Shown: positions 21,139 through 31,684, counted from the stretch's first letter. The stretch: 64,000 nucleotides of DNA from Trichobilharzia szidati (GCA_944472155.2 OX235274.1:34470052-34534051); one strand, 5' to 3'. The notes: generated by a model not told the origin, from the letters alone. Numbers and translations: made by a program.

Positions 21139-21947
21139 TTATGTTTGATGTCACACAAAATCGAAGACTTACAAGCGAAAAACGACAAACTGGTCGAAGA
21201 AGCAGCCAGAGAAGACAGGACTCCAGGTGAACATAGACAAGACGGAGGTTATGAAAATATCCCAACCAACAACAACAGCAGCAACATCCACCGCCAATCA
21301 CCATCAACGGGAGGGATTTGAAAGAGATAGGTTACTTCATTCACTTATCTAGGGAGCATTGTCTCAACTACAGGAGGAACGGACGAGGATGTCAAATCGA
21401 GAATCGGAAAAGGCGAGAAACTCATTCATCAACCTGAAACCAGTCTAGAAATCTTCGTCACTCAACATCAACAAAATTTGGATTTTCAGTACAAACGTCA
21501 AGTGAGTTCTTCTATACGGATTAGAAACTTGGTGGGTCACGAAGAATATTTCCAACAGCCTGTTGCAGACCTTTATCAACAACTCTCTTCGTTCTATACT
21601 GAAGATCAGATGGCCGGAAAGAATCACCAACAAGAAGCTATGGGAAGAAACAAAACAAGAACCAATCGCCCAACAAACATGCAGGAGAAATTGGAGATGG
21701 ATTGGACACTCGCTGAGGAGGCCGCTGTGTGACATCACGCGTCAGGCCCTCAATTGGAACCCGAAAGGGAAGCGGCGAGTGGGACGTCAGTGCAAGGGTG
21801 ACATTGAGGAGATCGTGTGGAGAGGAGTTGAAACAGTATGGACTAACATGGACACAGGTGAAAAGTACAGCAGAACACAGAAGCAAGTGGAGGTGTGCAG
21901 TTGAAGCCCTACGTTCCGCTAGGAACCCAAGGGAACAATAATAATAA
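21139..21947 (+). mobile_element. H-RTE copy with 16-bp target duplication
   Basis: It starts at TTATGTTTGATGTCACAC, directly after the position of the RT FADD motif. It ends in GGAACAATAATAATAA after a C-terminal segment with GHSLRRP and NPKGKRRVG. Perfect 16-bp direct repeats TAGTAATTGTTTTGTA lie at 21119-21134 and 21948-21963; four extra bases (CAAT) sit between the left repeat and the element. It is collinear with 29687-30500 at high identity. Coding pieces (LQAKNDKLVEEAARED, SSIRIRNLVGHEEYF, MDWTLAEEAAV) occur in several frames and are not translatable as one protein. Confidence 0.85.
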
Positions 21948-21963
21948 TAGTAATTGTTTTGTA

Positions 21964-22324
21964 ATGGAAACTCATCTGACTTGTGTAGCTGCCTAACGGC
22001 ATTGTTGAAGTAATTTTGAGTTTTTGACGTGTTACTATAGTTAAATAGTACTGTGAATTTTATTGCAAATAACTGTATTTTTGCTTTCTTTGAGGCATTA
22101 CATGACTGTGAGTAACTCAAGGAATTTCTGATTGACTTTACAGTTGAACGCAAGGACTGGTTTCCTGCGTTTAGACAACATCATTTCAGTTTTGATTTTT
22201 GCAACTTGACAGAATTATATATACATGGCAGTATGAACAAACAACAGTCTCGATGACAGAAAAATTATTATCTCCTTCTCTCTTCATAGATACTTTGGGT
22301 AACTCACAATAATGAATCTTATTC
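21964..22324. other. Mostly unassigned; Rep-Y piece
   Basis: 22080-22215 (GAGTAACTCAAGG, ACAGTTGAACG-type, GGTTTCCTGCGTTTAGA) resembles 47160-47290 (AATAACTCAAGGCAG, AGTTTCCCGCGTTCAGA). Its nature is unknown; it could be part of an LTR or UTR. No gene seen. Confidence 0.35.
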
Positions 22325-22950
22325 TAAAAACACCGTCACGAGAACCATGAGTGATGCAGTAGTTCGACACATCACTGCAGACCACAGTGTGTCAAAGACG
22401 GCGCTGACAGATCAGTCAGCCCTTGTTTTCAAAGTGAAGAATTCACTTCCTCTTTGCAGCAGCTGTCTATCAAGAAGATCATGAGCAACAATACATCATC
22501 CACAAACGAATGGTCTAACAGCGAGAAATAAGCGTACAGTGATGAGAGGTAACTGGGAGACAGAGTTATCATTGACTGTACTAGCACATCGTGCGTACAC
22601 CCAGGAAACAATAAAGGAGTCACCATTTCAGTGGATACACAGAAGGAAACCACGGCTGCCAATGCACAGCACAACTTGATCTCTTCACCAGCAGCGGAAT
22701 ACGACGAGGCTGTGAGTGGAACAGAACGAAGCCGTCAGGAATTTAAAATGTAGAGAGAGGAAAGAAACTGTGAAATGAGAACAGTGAGAAAAGATAGGAT
22801 GCATGACCTTTGATGTCAGTGATCAAGTAAAGTGTAGAGAAAAAAAAACTCGGGTAGATGTGAGTTCACGAAAACTCCTCTCGAAGTGCAAAGGGCCATA
22901 CACTGTCACCAAGAGATGTGGTGCAGTTTATACCATCCCCGGCCGACGCA
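22325..22950 (+). pseudogene. Gypsy integrase, core and GPY/F domain, broken
   Basis: Pieces in different frames: AVVRHITADHSVSKTALTDQ (22360-22420; TDQ is the second catalytic aspartate region), EFTSSLQQLSIKKIM and NEWSNSEK (equivalent of the T-x-Y-H-P-Q-T-N-G segment, strongly altered). Then FDVSDQVKCREKK, RKLLSKCKGPYTVTKR and GAVYTIPGRR at 22810-22945. KGPYTV is the GPY/F module typical of gypsy integrases. The integrase would insert the cDNA in the host genome. Frameshifts and stops make it inactive. Confidence 0.75.
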
Positions 22951-22959
22951 CTCCTTGTG

Positions 22960-23155
22960 CGTCGGTGGCACAGTGATTAGGACTCTCGCCGACCATGCAC
23001 ATGGTCTGAGGTTCGATCCCTCGCCGAATCACACCTGACATCTATGGTCGGCCTGCTAAATTTGGGCTACCGATATCACATGCTAAAAATTTCATACTTG
23101 TACCAAAATATTGTGTGGAATCAAGCTATAATAAAATTAAAAATAAAGAGGAAAT
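22960..23155 (+). mobile_element. SINE-A copy inserted in the gypsy remnant
   Basis: GTGCGTCGGTGGCACAGTG (A-box-like), ACCATGCACATGGTCTGAGG, GGTTCGATCCC (B-box), GGTCGGCCTGC, GGGCTACCGATATCACATGC, GTGTGGAATCAAGCTATAA and an A-rich end. It sits just after the GPY/F-coding segment. Near-complete copy. Confidence 0.8.
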
Positions 23156-23295
23156 ATGTAGAAACAGTTTAACATCATCCAACTGCAGAAGTGGATTTAT
23201 TGGGATAAGGAAGCCCAAACTAAGATATAACAGGAACGGGTAGAAGCAGGAAGGTCAGAACAGCGCCGTTCGTATTTATTTGATAGGGGGATGAG

Positions 23296-23603
23296 TGTGG
23301 CATATGTTACTTATAAGATCTATCAGTAGTATATAAAGAGACGTTCATTGGCATAAAAAAATCAAATAGCAGGAAGATTCACCTGATTTCAGAGAAAGTA
23401 AATGATACAGCTCTGAGGAGATGCATGAGAGACGTGAAAGGAACACAAAGAAACACAATATGAAAGAAGAGCAGAAGTAGCATAACAGGAAAGATCTCTG
23501 AGAATGGTGCGTTGAAGATAAGGTGTACACAATTTGGCTTTATAGAGATACCGAATTGCAAATAAACATTCCTTTACCAAGTCTTTCGTCTTCTGCCGCT
23601 ACA
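23296..23603 (+). mobile_element. LTR-B, presumed 3' LTR of the gypsy remnant
   Basis: 308 bp from TGTGGCATATG to GCCGCTACA, with TATATAAAGAGACG (23331-23344, TATA-like) and AATAAACATTCC (polyadenylation-like) near the end. Its end (GTCTTTCGTCTTCTGCCGCTACA region) resembles LTR-A ends in general shape, suggesting related gypsy families. A clean 4-5-bp duplication cannot be read. Confidence 0.7.
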
Positions 23604-23799
23604 ATATGAGAATTGTTTTTATCAGAATAAGAACCTAAAGTCATAAAGTAATCAACAAAACGACTTTTAAGCTTCTCATTTCATACGAATATACTTTCTA
23701 GTAGATTTATGAAAAAAATATTCTCGATAAGCAGTAAAAGTTAAAAAAAAGAGAATTTAAGAGTAGAATAATGTTCTTTGGAATGCAGCCACCTGGAAG

Positions 23800-23990
23800 A
23801 TCAGGGACTGATTTCCGGCTGTTACGCGCTTAAATCTGTCATAGCTGGTAGTAGGCTGAGAAGAGGGGGATCGTTTGAAGTAGACTAGCAGCTTAATCCT
23901 TTAGGGAAACCAACACCACCACCACCAGTGAAGCGTCAAAGCTTGAAGTCACATGTTCCACTTGAAGCTAAATGAATGAAAAACAAAACT
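23800..23990 (+). mobile_element. SINE-C-like or RTE-tail-like fragment, old
   Basis: The end GCGTCAAAGCTTGAAGTCAC and ATGTTCCACTTG followed by AAATGAATG parallels the SINE-C 3' end (AGCTTGAAG, ATGTTCCACTGGG). Upstream, CTAGCAGCTTAATCC resembles the body. Its head is not recognisable. Confidence 0.4.
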
Positions 23991-25139
23991 GTGCAGACAG
24001 AAACTTGTAGAATTTCATTTCATGATTTTAATCAGTAATTATTCGACTATGAGGCACAGCAACTAACGAAACGAAGGCGAATTCGTAAAACACTGTTGAG
24101 TAGAATTTTGATGGAGATGAACAAGTGTGGGTAGAGAATTGGATATGTTGCAAAAATTATTATGGGCCCCAGCTTCCCTACTTCGTTTACAAATGATCCA
24201 GCAACACTGAGTTAAACAAGATTTATTTTATACTGTAAACAGCATCAGGAGAAGAGTCTTGTAAGATTGGTTCATGAACCTTGACATGCTATTCAAAAAT
24301 CGTACTTATTTCTGACTACCACCTTCAACCCTTTTCAATATAAGCTATTTCAAACGACATATAAACAATAGCAGGTGAACTGGTGTACCCCTGTAGAGGA
24401 CATCGTATGAGAGATCTTGCTTTTCACTTTGTTAGAAATGGTGATTACCTGAGGAAGGCTAAATTCGAATTTGAAGCAAATATGCATAATTTCACTTAAT
24501 TCTATCGACCATCAACCAAGGTATATACGCTTTTTCGACAAGAATATTTTCAGAATGCTGACCTCATATTCTTCAACAAACATGGCGAAGGAAAAGAGAT
24601 GGGCTGGACACTCTCTGAGGAAACCATTAAGTGACATAATGCTCGAAGAAAGCAGCAAATATCTAAGTGCTGTATTTGTTTCTCATTACCTAGATTGAAT
24701 ATAACGAAAATATGTGCTTAACTTTACCAACATTTTGTCGTCTTTAGCTTAGTTTTGATAACACCTAGATGAAGTGTTTGATGAATTCGAAGCGAAAACG
24801 GTGTATCGCGAAAGAACTTTTTAACAAGAGACTGCCGATTTGCTTTTTGAAGTAACCTACGTTTTTCTTCGAAAGTACATCTGACGAAAATTCATTGACT
24901 GAGAATGTATGCAATATTAATGTGATGCGTTTAAGTCGATATATGTGAATAACAAAAAGCATCTCAGAAATAAGGATCACAATGAGGAGCAAAGAAACAT
25001 CGCTGCTACTTGGGTATAGAGATTCAACAGCATTTTTGAAGTGCTGATCTAAACCAGGTTATAGAATTCAATAAATTAATAAATCTTTTGTTTCCTGATG
25101 CCACATTGGGTATCAACAGCACGTCTCCGTTTCATCCTG
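23991..25139. other. Unassigned stretch with one tiny RTE remnant
   Basis: 24575-24660 encodes KEKRWAGHSLRKPLSDIML, the RTE C-terminal motif (W.GH.LR.P..DI) found in the other copies. Flanking sequence on both sides shows nothing I can name. ORF 24765-24992 (minus) has no recognisable feature. Confidence 0.4.
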
Positions 25140-25539
25140 TTCTTTGTAATCATCTCTAGCTGATTTCACTATTGGTGACCATAAACCTTCATCTCCCCTT
25201 CACGCGAAATCGTCCATGCCACCCTTGCACCTACGCCCAACCGGTTGTTTCCCATTCTGACTCCATTCAGCCGTTTGCCTGGCGAGTGGTGTCAATCAAC
25301 GGTTTCCTCAGCACGGGTCCAGTCCATTCCAATTTCCTTCGAAGTATTTTTTGAGTAGTAGGTTCTTCATTGATTCGTTCATAAAGGTAATGAAGCCATC
25401 GAAGGGGGGCAGATGTTAATCAGTGTCTGCAGTAGGCTGTTGACACTACTGTCTGTGACACTAGTTCCAGGTTTCTGACTCTGATAGAGTGACTGACTGA
25501 CTTAACATTTGTTTTGAAAATCCGAATCTTTTTGTTTAT

Positions 25540-25826
25540 TTAGTTGGAGGATTTTATCATGAACTGACATCGGTTTGAGAACCATTGGAAAACCTGGGAG
25601 TACTGGACAGCTGTTTCCTCAGTCCTAGTTTAGGACTCTTCGGCAGTACACACTCACTGCCAGGGTTCGAACACAGGACCTCCTGGTTACAAGGCAAGCT
25701 CATAGACAATTAAACCACTGGCCAGTCCACCAATTCTAACTTCTGCCAATTCACGACATAGCGCGACCACTTCTCAATATCTTCTTCGATGAGTTACTGC
25801 CTCACCTTCAACCTGCTGTACCCCAC
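25540..25826 (-). mobile_element. SINE-B inserted in RTE-2
   Basis: Minus strand: leader, A-box-like AGTGGTTTAATTGTC, B-box-like GGGTTCGAACCCTGG region, then GTACTG-CCGAAGA-GTCC-TAAACTA-GGAC, a 4-nt insertion, GAAA-CAGCTG-TC-CAGTAC. Stem I (GTACTG/CAGTAC) and stem II are intact. TGTTTAT is duplicated at 25533-25539 and 25827-25833. RTE-2 at 41100 keeps the uninterrupted target (GGTGTTTATTGTAAG). Confidence 0.75.
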
Positions 25827-25975
25827 TGTTTATGTTACGTGAGTGAAGCAGATTTCCAAAGTGATTTCAGAGCATTGAAGATGTGTCCTGCCTTCCTCAT
25901 TCTATTTTTTACATTTTCATCCGTCCCGATTATCTGTAGTTGAAACGATGCTTCCTGGATAAGTGAAGGAAGTGA

Positions 25976-26185
25976 CACAAGGATAAATCTTGGGCACTGT
26001 GGTAGTGTATAACTCCATTATGGATCAAATTCCTTTTTATAAGGTCTCACGGTGTTATACAGTAATATTTAATGATGACATTTTGAGCACAATGTATTGG
26101 CCATAATCATATCAAGGTACTCACACAACTCATGTATATAAACGAAGCAAGAAAGTATGACTTAATAAGAATTAAATTTTATCCA
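25976..26185. mobile_element. 210-bp insertion of unknown type in RTE-2
   Basis: RTE-2 reads up to TGAAGGAAGTGA (25964-25975) and resumes with the same 12 bases at 26186-26197. The 210 bp between are foreign. They contain TATATAAACGAAGC near the right side and no recognised tRNA-like head, LTR end or ORF. Perfect 12-bp duplications make this a real insertion, but its family is unknown. Confidence 0.65.
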
Positions 26186-26400
26186 TGAAGGAAGTGAAAT
26201 TTTCAAAATTTCTCTCGTTGACAGTGCTTAGTGCCTGTTGTTGTTGTTGTTGGATGGTTGGTTGGTTGGTTGGGTATCTTCATTACCTCCGTCTTTACTA
26301 CATTTCACCTGAAGCCTTGTCGTTGCTGCTTCTTCTGACAGCAACCTCATCTCTGTGCTCTATTGAAAATTGTTTTAGACAAAATATAGTGTCTATAATA

Positions 26401-26944
26401 TTGCGAAATTCTAGTCTTATTCTCCTCACTTATCATCTACCATTTGGAGAGTGATAAGAGAGGACAATACAAATTATCGCATCTAATTATCATTTAATCT
26501 AGTAGTGTGTCTTTTTATAAAAATTGAAAAAAAATGAGATAAATTTGAAATATCTACATCACTAATCCGTTTTATCCCTAAAATTATTTCACTAATCTGA
26601 ACGTTTCTCGTGATGAAGTGACTTAAGAATTTTCTGCTACACGGCTACAAAAACAAAACACCTTCAGCATTCAGAAAACTATTTTCACACCTGTATATTT
26701 GCATATCTTCTTTCTTTTCACACTTGTATCTATTTGCCTGAAAAATTTTTGAACTGTTCTATTAGGTGTTTACGCGTGTCTTTGTGTTGCGTACAGAGTG
26801 TGAAATAGAGTTTTGCCACATGAATAACACTTCATTTTTTAACATACTAGAAATATTAGTACACTTATGTCCCTGTCATCATGGGTCATTATTTAAGTTC
26901 CGATAACAGGCTACTCAATAAATGTCAGTCACTAGTCGGAATTA
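26401..26944. other. Unassigned AT-rich stretch
   Basis: Nothing recognised on either strand. Confidence 0.3.
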
Positions 26945-27310
26945 TAGGATTTGTGGGGATTTTGAATTGATTTCCTTGATGAATCAACTTCAGTCAGAGA
27001 GATAAGTCAATATCAGGAAGAAGTGAACAACTGTTTCGTCCTATTTCGAGACTCTTCAGAGGTATACAGTCATGATCCCACCGGAGGTCAAATCTGGGAA
27101 AGAGTCACAATTCAAGGATGACTGAATTCCATCCCATGGTCAACAAGCTTGGTCTCGTGACCTGTAGGTTCCAGGTTCGAGCCCTAGCGGGATCATGTGT
27201 ATACACTTCTGCAGAGTCTCAAAATAGGACGAAAAAGCTACCGAGAGCTTTGGGGCTTCTAAAGATCTTGCTGAATGATGTAGATACATTACGAAAATTG
27301 AACAACTGAA
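26945..27310. mobile_element. Two SINE-B variants head to head
   Basis: 26945-27110 (minus) holds CTCTGAAGA-GTCT-CGAAATA-GGAC-GAAA-CAGTTG-TTC, with an intact CUGANGA-type core (CTGAAGA). 27120-27310 (plus) has ACAAGCTTGGTCTCGTGACC, a B-box-like AGGTTCGAGCCCTAGCGGG, then CTTCTGCAGA-GTCT-CAAAATA-GGAC-GAAA-AAGCTAC. Both share GGATCATG and GTATAC next to the module. They differ from the main SINE-B in the flanking stem and may form a subfamily. Confidence 0.6.
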
Positions 27311-27404
27311 ACTAATATGAAGTGATAGGATCGAAATATAAGATTAATAAATTTCCCAGAGGATCAAAATGTTTAAAATCTGTATCTCCATACTGTTTAT
27401 TTTA

Positions 27405-27597
27405 TTTATTTTTTTATTTTTACTACAGCTTGATGCCACACCGTATTTTCAGTACAAGTATGGAATTTTCAGCATGGATATCGGTAGCCCAAATTTTGCA
27501 GTCCGACCATAGATATCGGGTGTGCGTCGGTAAAGGATCAAACCCCGACCATGTGCATGGTCGGCGAGAGTCCTAATCACTGTGCAACCGACGCACA
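27405..27597 (-). mobile_element. SINE-A copy
   Basis: Minus strand: TGTGCGTCGGTTGCACAGTG (A-box-like), ATGCACATGGTCGGGGTTTG (B-box region), TATGGTCGGACTGC, GGGCTACCGATATCCATGC and GTGTGGCATCAAGCTGTAGT, followed by an A-rich 3' end. Confidence 0.75.
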
Positions 27598-27604
27598 GTG
27601 TGTG

Positions 27605-28305
27605 ATGTTGCCTTCAGTCTCCTTTACCTACCGACCTATTAAACCGGGAAGCATCGTTTCAACTACAGGCGGACAGAACCGATGACGGATGGTATAAAGC
27701 GAGGATCGGGAAAGCAAAGCAAGCTTTCATTACTCTCAAGTCTGTGTGGAGGTCAACAGCACTCAGCGTAAAAATGAAAATAAGATCCGGATTCGCAACT
27801 CCAATGTGAAGTCAGTGCTACTATACGGATGGATCAGAGACTTGGCGCGTCAAGAAGAGCACTTCGGACAAACCACAGACCTTCATCAATAACTGTCTTC
27901 ACTCAATACTCAGGATGAGATGGTCAGAAAAGATCAGCAACAGGGAGGGATCTCTGGCAATGAACGAATCAACCAACCAACACAGCAGGAACCAACTGTG
28001 CAACAAGTATGCAGGAAGAAATGCAGTTGGTGGATTGGCCATACTCTGAGAGAACCATCAAGTGATATCCATCACACGCCAGGCCATCGCTTGGGTGGAC
28101 CTTGGCCGAATGAGAAGTGACGAGTTGGTCGTCAGTGCGAGGGTGGGCTGACATGGAGTAGGTCATGTGAAAAGAGATTAAAACATGTTGGCAGACGTGG
28201 AGTCAAGTGAAAACGTTGGCGGAGAACCGAACACAGTAAAGACGTGCGACTGAATCTCTATGTTCCTCTAGGAACTAAAGGAAACAATAGTAATAATATG
28301 TCTAA
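27605..28305 (+). mobile_element. RTE-1 C-terminal part with ATT-type tail
   Basis: Starts in the thumb region (GGGAAGCATCGTTTCAACTA, 27640), continues through TTTCATTACTCTCAAGTCTG, QVCRKKCSWWIGHTLREPSS (translation near 28005-28070) and ends ATGTTCCTCTAGGAACTAAA followed by GGAAACAATAGTAATAATA (28258-28298). Several frameshifts. SINE-A directly precedes it. Confidence 0.8.
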
Positions 28306-28754
28306 AAATAAAAATAAAAATTGTAAATGGACGGTTATATACTGTATTATATTGGTGGTAAAATTAATTGCAGAACGAGTGTTTTATCTCAATATAATTC
28401 AGTCATTTCTATCATCTGGTGTAGCAATCTAGCTGTGACAAGCCTTCTTTTATCACTTACAAAATACGTCATTCGATTCATGCGCCTCCTATCAAAATAA
28501 AGCACACAGTGTCAGAAGGAAATGTCTCATTCCCGAACAGTTGAACTGAGAATTGGTAATAGGATAAGCTGTCATCAATTTAGGTTTTTGTCATCAAACA
28601 AATGCTGAAGATAATGTCAACATAACAGATGCTTTGGACTCACTGTAATAAATTTGTATTTTAAGCACTCCTAATAGACTGTATGACTACATGAAAAATG
28701 AACACTCTGGCGATTGTCTGCATGGTATTACCACTTCCCCAATCCCATGATTTT
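28306..28754. other. Unassigned stretch
   Basis: Nothing recognised; an A-rich run (AAATAAAAATAAAAATTG) starts at 28303. Confidence 0.3.
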
Positions 28755-29225
28755 TTCCCAATAAACTGGAGAGACTAAAAGATGCCCTGATTGCAAAACT
28801 CCGTCCGGAAGAAGCTGGATTCAGGAAATATAAATGTTTTCATGTCATTACAGTTCAATAGCACCTGCAAGTAATAAAATGAATAAATATAACACTGAAT
28901 TGAATATATCCTATAAATTAAGGAAAAGCAATGGTGAATTTATGAATTTAAAGGTTCCACAGCAGGCCTACTGAACCAGTCAAGAAACTATTGCTCACCA
29001 GGCATGAGGAAGAAAATGGAGCTGGATCAGACACACACCAAGAAGACCTGTGAATGTCATGACGCGCTAGGAACCTGATTGGGAAACGAAGAGATGGGCT
29101 TATGTCCGAGGATTGCTTGGAGGAGACTGTGTGAAGAGATGAGAGATTATGGGCAACCATGCAGCCAGATGAAAGGAGCTTCAGAGAATAGGAGAAAATG
29201 GAGATGTCTGGGGGAATAATATAAA
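28755..29225 (+). mobile_element. RTE fragments, old, internally deleted
   Basis: 28755-28840 encodes NKLERLKDALIAKLRPEEAG and FRKYKC (RT fingers; equals ERIKQALDEKLRPEQVGFRR at 32440-32520). 28990-29225 encodes the C-terminal region (a KKMELDQTHTKK-type stretch, GLCPRIAWRRLCEEMRDYGQ, SENRRKWRCL). The palm between them is missing. Confidence 0.65.
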
Positions 29226-29686
29226 AAAGATAAAAGCATTCACAACTCCAGGCTAAAAATGATGACTGGACCTGTTTCTTTCGCAATTGTTTTGAATTCT
29301 CAGGACTAAATACTTCAATTGGGAAGACAGGCTTACAGAAAAAACCATTCCCAGTAATCTGACACCTAATATTTGGCTATGTACTTATCCCAATAATTTG
29401 AGTAATCCAACCACATATACGACATGATGTGAAGACGGCACTGAGCAACAAGGCGTATCATAAATTCATGATGTTATGCTGACAAAGATTGTAAACAATA
29501 GAATGTATCTCAAAAAATAATCCAGAAAATAATGTGGTATGAACATATAACAATGATCGTCGCGTTCTACTCTGTAGCTGGTCGAAACTTCCACAGTCAC
29601 AAAGTCAACTAACAACGGCCCAAAGACACTTACTTGCAATAAAATTTGCGGTATTATTTAATCATTATAATGTATTAAATAGTCAC
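29226..29686. other. Unassigned stretch
   Basis: Nothing recognised on either strand. Confidence 0.3.
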
Positions 29687-30510
29687 TTATGTTTGATGTC
29701 ACACAAAATCGAAGACTTACAAGCAAAATCCGACAAACTGGTCGAAGAAGCAGCAAAGACAGGAGTCCAGGTGAACATAGACAAAACGGAGGTTATGAAA
29801 ATAACCAACCAACAACAACAACAGCAACATTCAACGCCATTCACCATCAACGGGAAGGATTTGAAAGAGGTCACTTCATTCACTTATCTAGGGAGCATTG
29901 TCTCAACTACACGAGGAACGGACGACGATGTCAAATCGAGAATCGGGAAGGCGAGAAACACATTCATCAACCTGAAACCAATCTGGAAATCTTCGTCACT
30001 CCTCAGCATCAACAACAAAATTCGGATTTTCAATACAAACGTCAAATCAGTCAGTTCTTCCATAAGGATCAGAAACTTGGCCAGTGTGTCACAAAGAATA
30101 TTTCCAACAGCCTGTTGCAGACCTTTATCAACAACTGTCTTCGCTCTATAATCAAGGTCAGATGGCCGAAAAGAACCACCAACAAGAAACTATGGGAAGA
30201 AACAAAACAAGAACCAATCGCTCAACAAATATGCTAGAGAAAGTGGAAATGGATTGGACACTCGTTGAGGAGGCCGCTGGGTGACATCGCGCGTCAGGCC
30301 ATTGCTCGAGTGGAACCCGAAAGGGAAGCGACGAGTGGGATGTCCAAGGATGACATGGAGGAGATCGTGTGAAGAGGAGTTGAAACAGTATGGGTTAACA
30401 TGGATGCAGGTGAAAAGTACAGCAGAAGACAGAAGCAAGTGGAGACGTGCAGTTGAAGCCCTATGTTCCACTAGGAACCCAAAGGAACAATAATAATAAT
30501 ATAATAATGC
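29687..30510 (+). mobile_element. H-RTE copy, best preserved
   Basis: Starts TTATGTTTGATGTCACAC at the same point as 1194 and 21139, and ends in ATGTTCCACTAGGAACCCAA, GGAACAATAATAATAAT. It is flanked by imperfect repeats ATAATGTATTAAATAG and ATAATGCCATTAGGTAG. It is followed closely by a Rep-X copy. Confidence 0.85.
29693..30151 (+). CDS. RTE thumb-region ORF fragment
   Basis: A 152-codon open frame: MMSHKIEDLQAKSDKLVEEA, VNIDKTEVMKI, a Q-run, FTINGKDLKEVTSFTYLGSI and VSTTRGTDDDVKSRIGKARN. This is the RTE reverse transcriptase region directly after the FADD motif (thumb and connection). The catalytic motif itself is upstream of the truncation point, so no enzymatic activity is expected. Frame is lost after about 30100; remaining C-terminal pieces continue in other frames (66 codons from 30084, 70 from 30281). 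Confidence 0.7.
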   Translation: MMSHKIEDLQAKSDKLVEEAAKTGVQVNIDKTEVMKITNQQQQQQHSTPFTINGKDLKEVTSFTYLGSIVSTTRGTDDDVKSRIGKARNTFINLKPIWKSSSLLSINNKIRIFNTNVKSVSSSIRIRNLASVSQRIFPTACCRPLSTTVFAL

Positions 30511-30589
30511 CATTAGGTAGCTATACAGGTAAAACCAGTTCTCAAGAACAAAATAAGTTCTGCAGAGGAAAATCACTTAACGAAAATTA

Positions 30590-30945
30590 ACCGTGAGAAG
30601 TATCTGAGAATCGACAAGAATATTCGCAACAGGGTGGATTCAAAACACTGTCACCAAGATTCACACACCAAACAATAATTCCCAAAGACAGTCAGAAGTA
30701 GGAATGATCTTCATGCACTCAAACGTGTTCGCAGATTAACGATATAGAGAAGCATTAAACTGAAAGATTGAAGAGGAAGAAACACAAATAATAAGGAGTA
30801 GGTAAGCAGATGATACGCAAACGTCAGAACAGTGTTATATAGGCTAGGGGAAAAGATGAAAATAATTACAGAGATGGTGGAAACATCCGAATAAGTATGA
30901 ATATTTTAAGTAGATCGTTCAGAAGGGTGTTGTTTTCGAAACACT
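30590..30945 (+). repeat. Rep-X copy
   Basis: Collinear with 11310-11600 and 11947-12010: GAGAATCGACAAGAATATTC, GATTCAAAACACTGT, CACACACCAAACAATAATTC, GGTAAGCAGATGATACGCAA and ACATCCGAATAAGTATGAAT. No recognisable protein. Confidence 0.55.
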
Positions 30946-31684
30946 TATTGCCTTAAAAATACTACTACCCCACTGTGTGTAACACAAGTAATAAAAATTA
31001 AGTTTAAGAAAACAATAATCGCGATATGTTTTGATACGATAGTTGAAAAATACGCGCATTTTAACAGTCTTGTGAACTGTGTTGTCAACAGTTTCTAGCG
31101 TGTGCTAGGTAATTAAGGAACCAGTTGATTTCAATTCCCATAAGATTTATAAACCAAGAGGGTTAGTAATTGGTGCATCTGTATACAGACACCAGTATCA
31201 CATTTTTCTCAAACTTTGCAGCAAATTTATGCAAAGAAGAAGAAGAAGAGATCACAGATAGGTTTATGCACACAGAGGAGAGATGTGGTATGTATATATA
31301 TTTCAATCTAATTTTCTGAATATAATTAAATTCAGCAATTAAAAGTGAGAAATTTTATACTCTTCATATGCCTTCTTCGATGATCCCCCCTGATTTGCTA
31401 CCTTCTCTTTTTTTCCTGTTCATAATTAATCTGCTTGAAACAAACCCAACTCTAATGACCCTAAGTAATTCTCCAGTGTATCTGGACTAAATAAAACCCT
31501 TGAAACGTTCTTCTTTTTATTATTATTGTTATCTCCCTGTTTCTCTATGGCGTTTAATTAACTTTATGTTAGTTTAACTTGGAGAAGTAGGGGGAATTTT
31601 TAGTAACGTAAACAAAAAAGGATTAATGTGTTTTCTGTTTCTTATCTATAATTGTGGGAAATAAAAATAAGCACCAGATTATCA
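30946..31684. other. Unassigned stretch
   Basis: Nothing recognised apart from a GAA-rich run at 31230-31242. Confidence 0.3.

Larger units (their letters stand above)
22325..23603 (+). mobile_element. Ty3/gypsy-type retrotransposon remnant: integrase end plus 3' LTR
   Basis: Decayed integrase coding sequence (22325-22950), a SINE-A insertion (22960-23155), a spacer, a purine-rich tract GATAGGGGGATGAG (23282-23295) and LTR-B (23296-23603). The order integrase, polypurine tract, LTR is that of a gypsy-group 3' end. No 5' LTR, gag, protease or RT was found upstream. Confidence 0.75.
25140..26400 (-). mobile_element. RTE-2 fragment with two insertions
   Basis: Minus strand: C-terminal and thumb region (25150-25539), continued at 25834-25975 after a SINE-B and at 26186-26400 after a 210-bp unknown insert. 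Landmarks are CCTTCATCTCCCCTTCACGC, GACTTAACATTTG...AAATCCGAATCT, AGCAGATTTCCAAAGTG, GTAGTTGAAACGATGCTTCC and TTCATTACCTCCGTCTTTAC. No frame is open. Closest relative in the window: 40885-41570. Confidence 0.7.

Noticed and set aside
21638..22153. 171-codon minus-strand ORF (similar one at 30190-30576)
   Set aside because: Antisense to the H-RTE C-terminal region plus chance extension into AT-rich flank; no recognisable domain.
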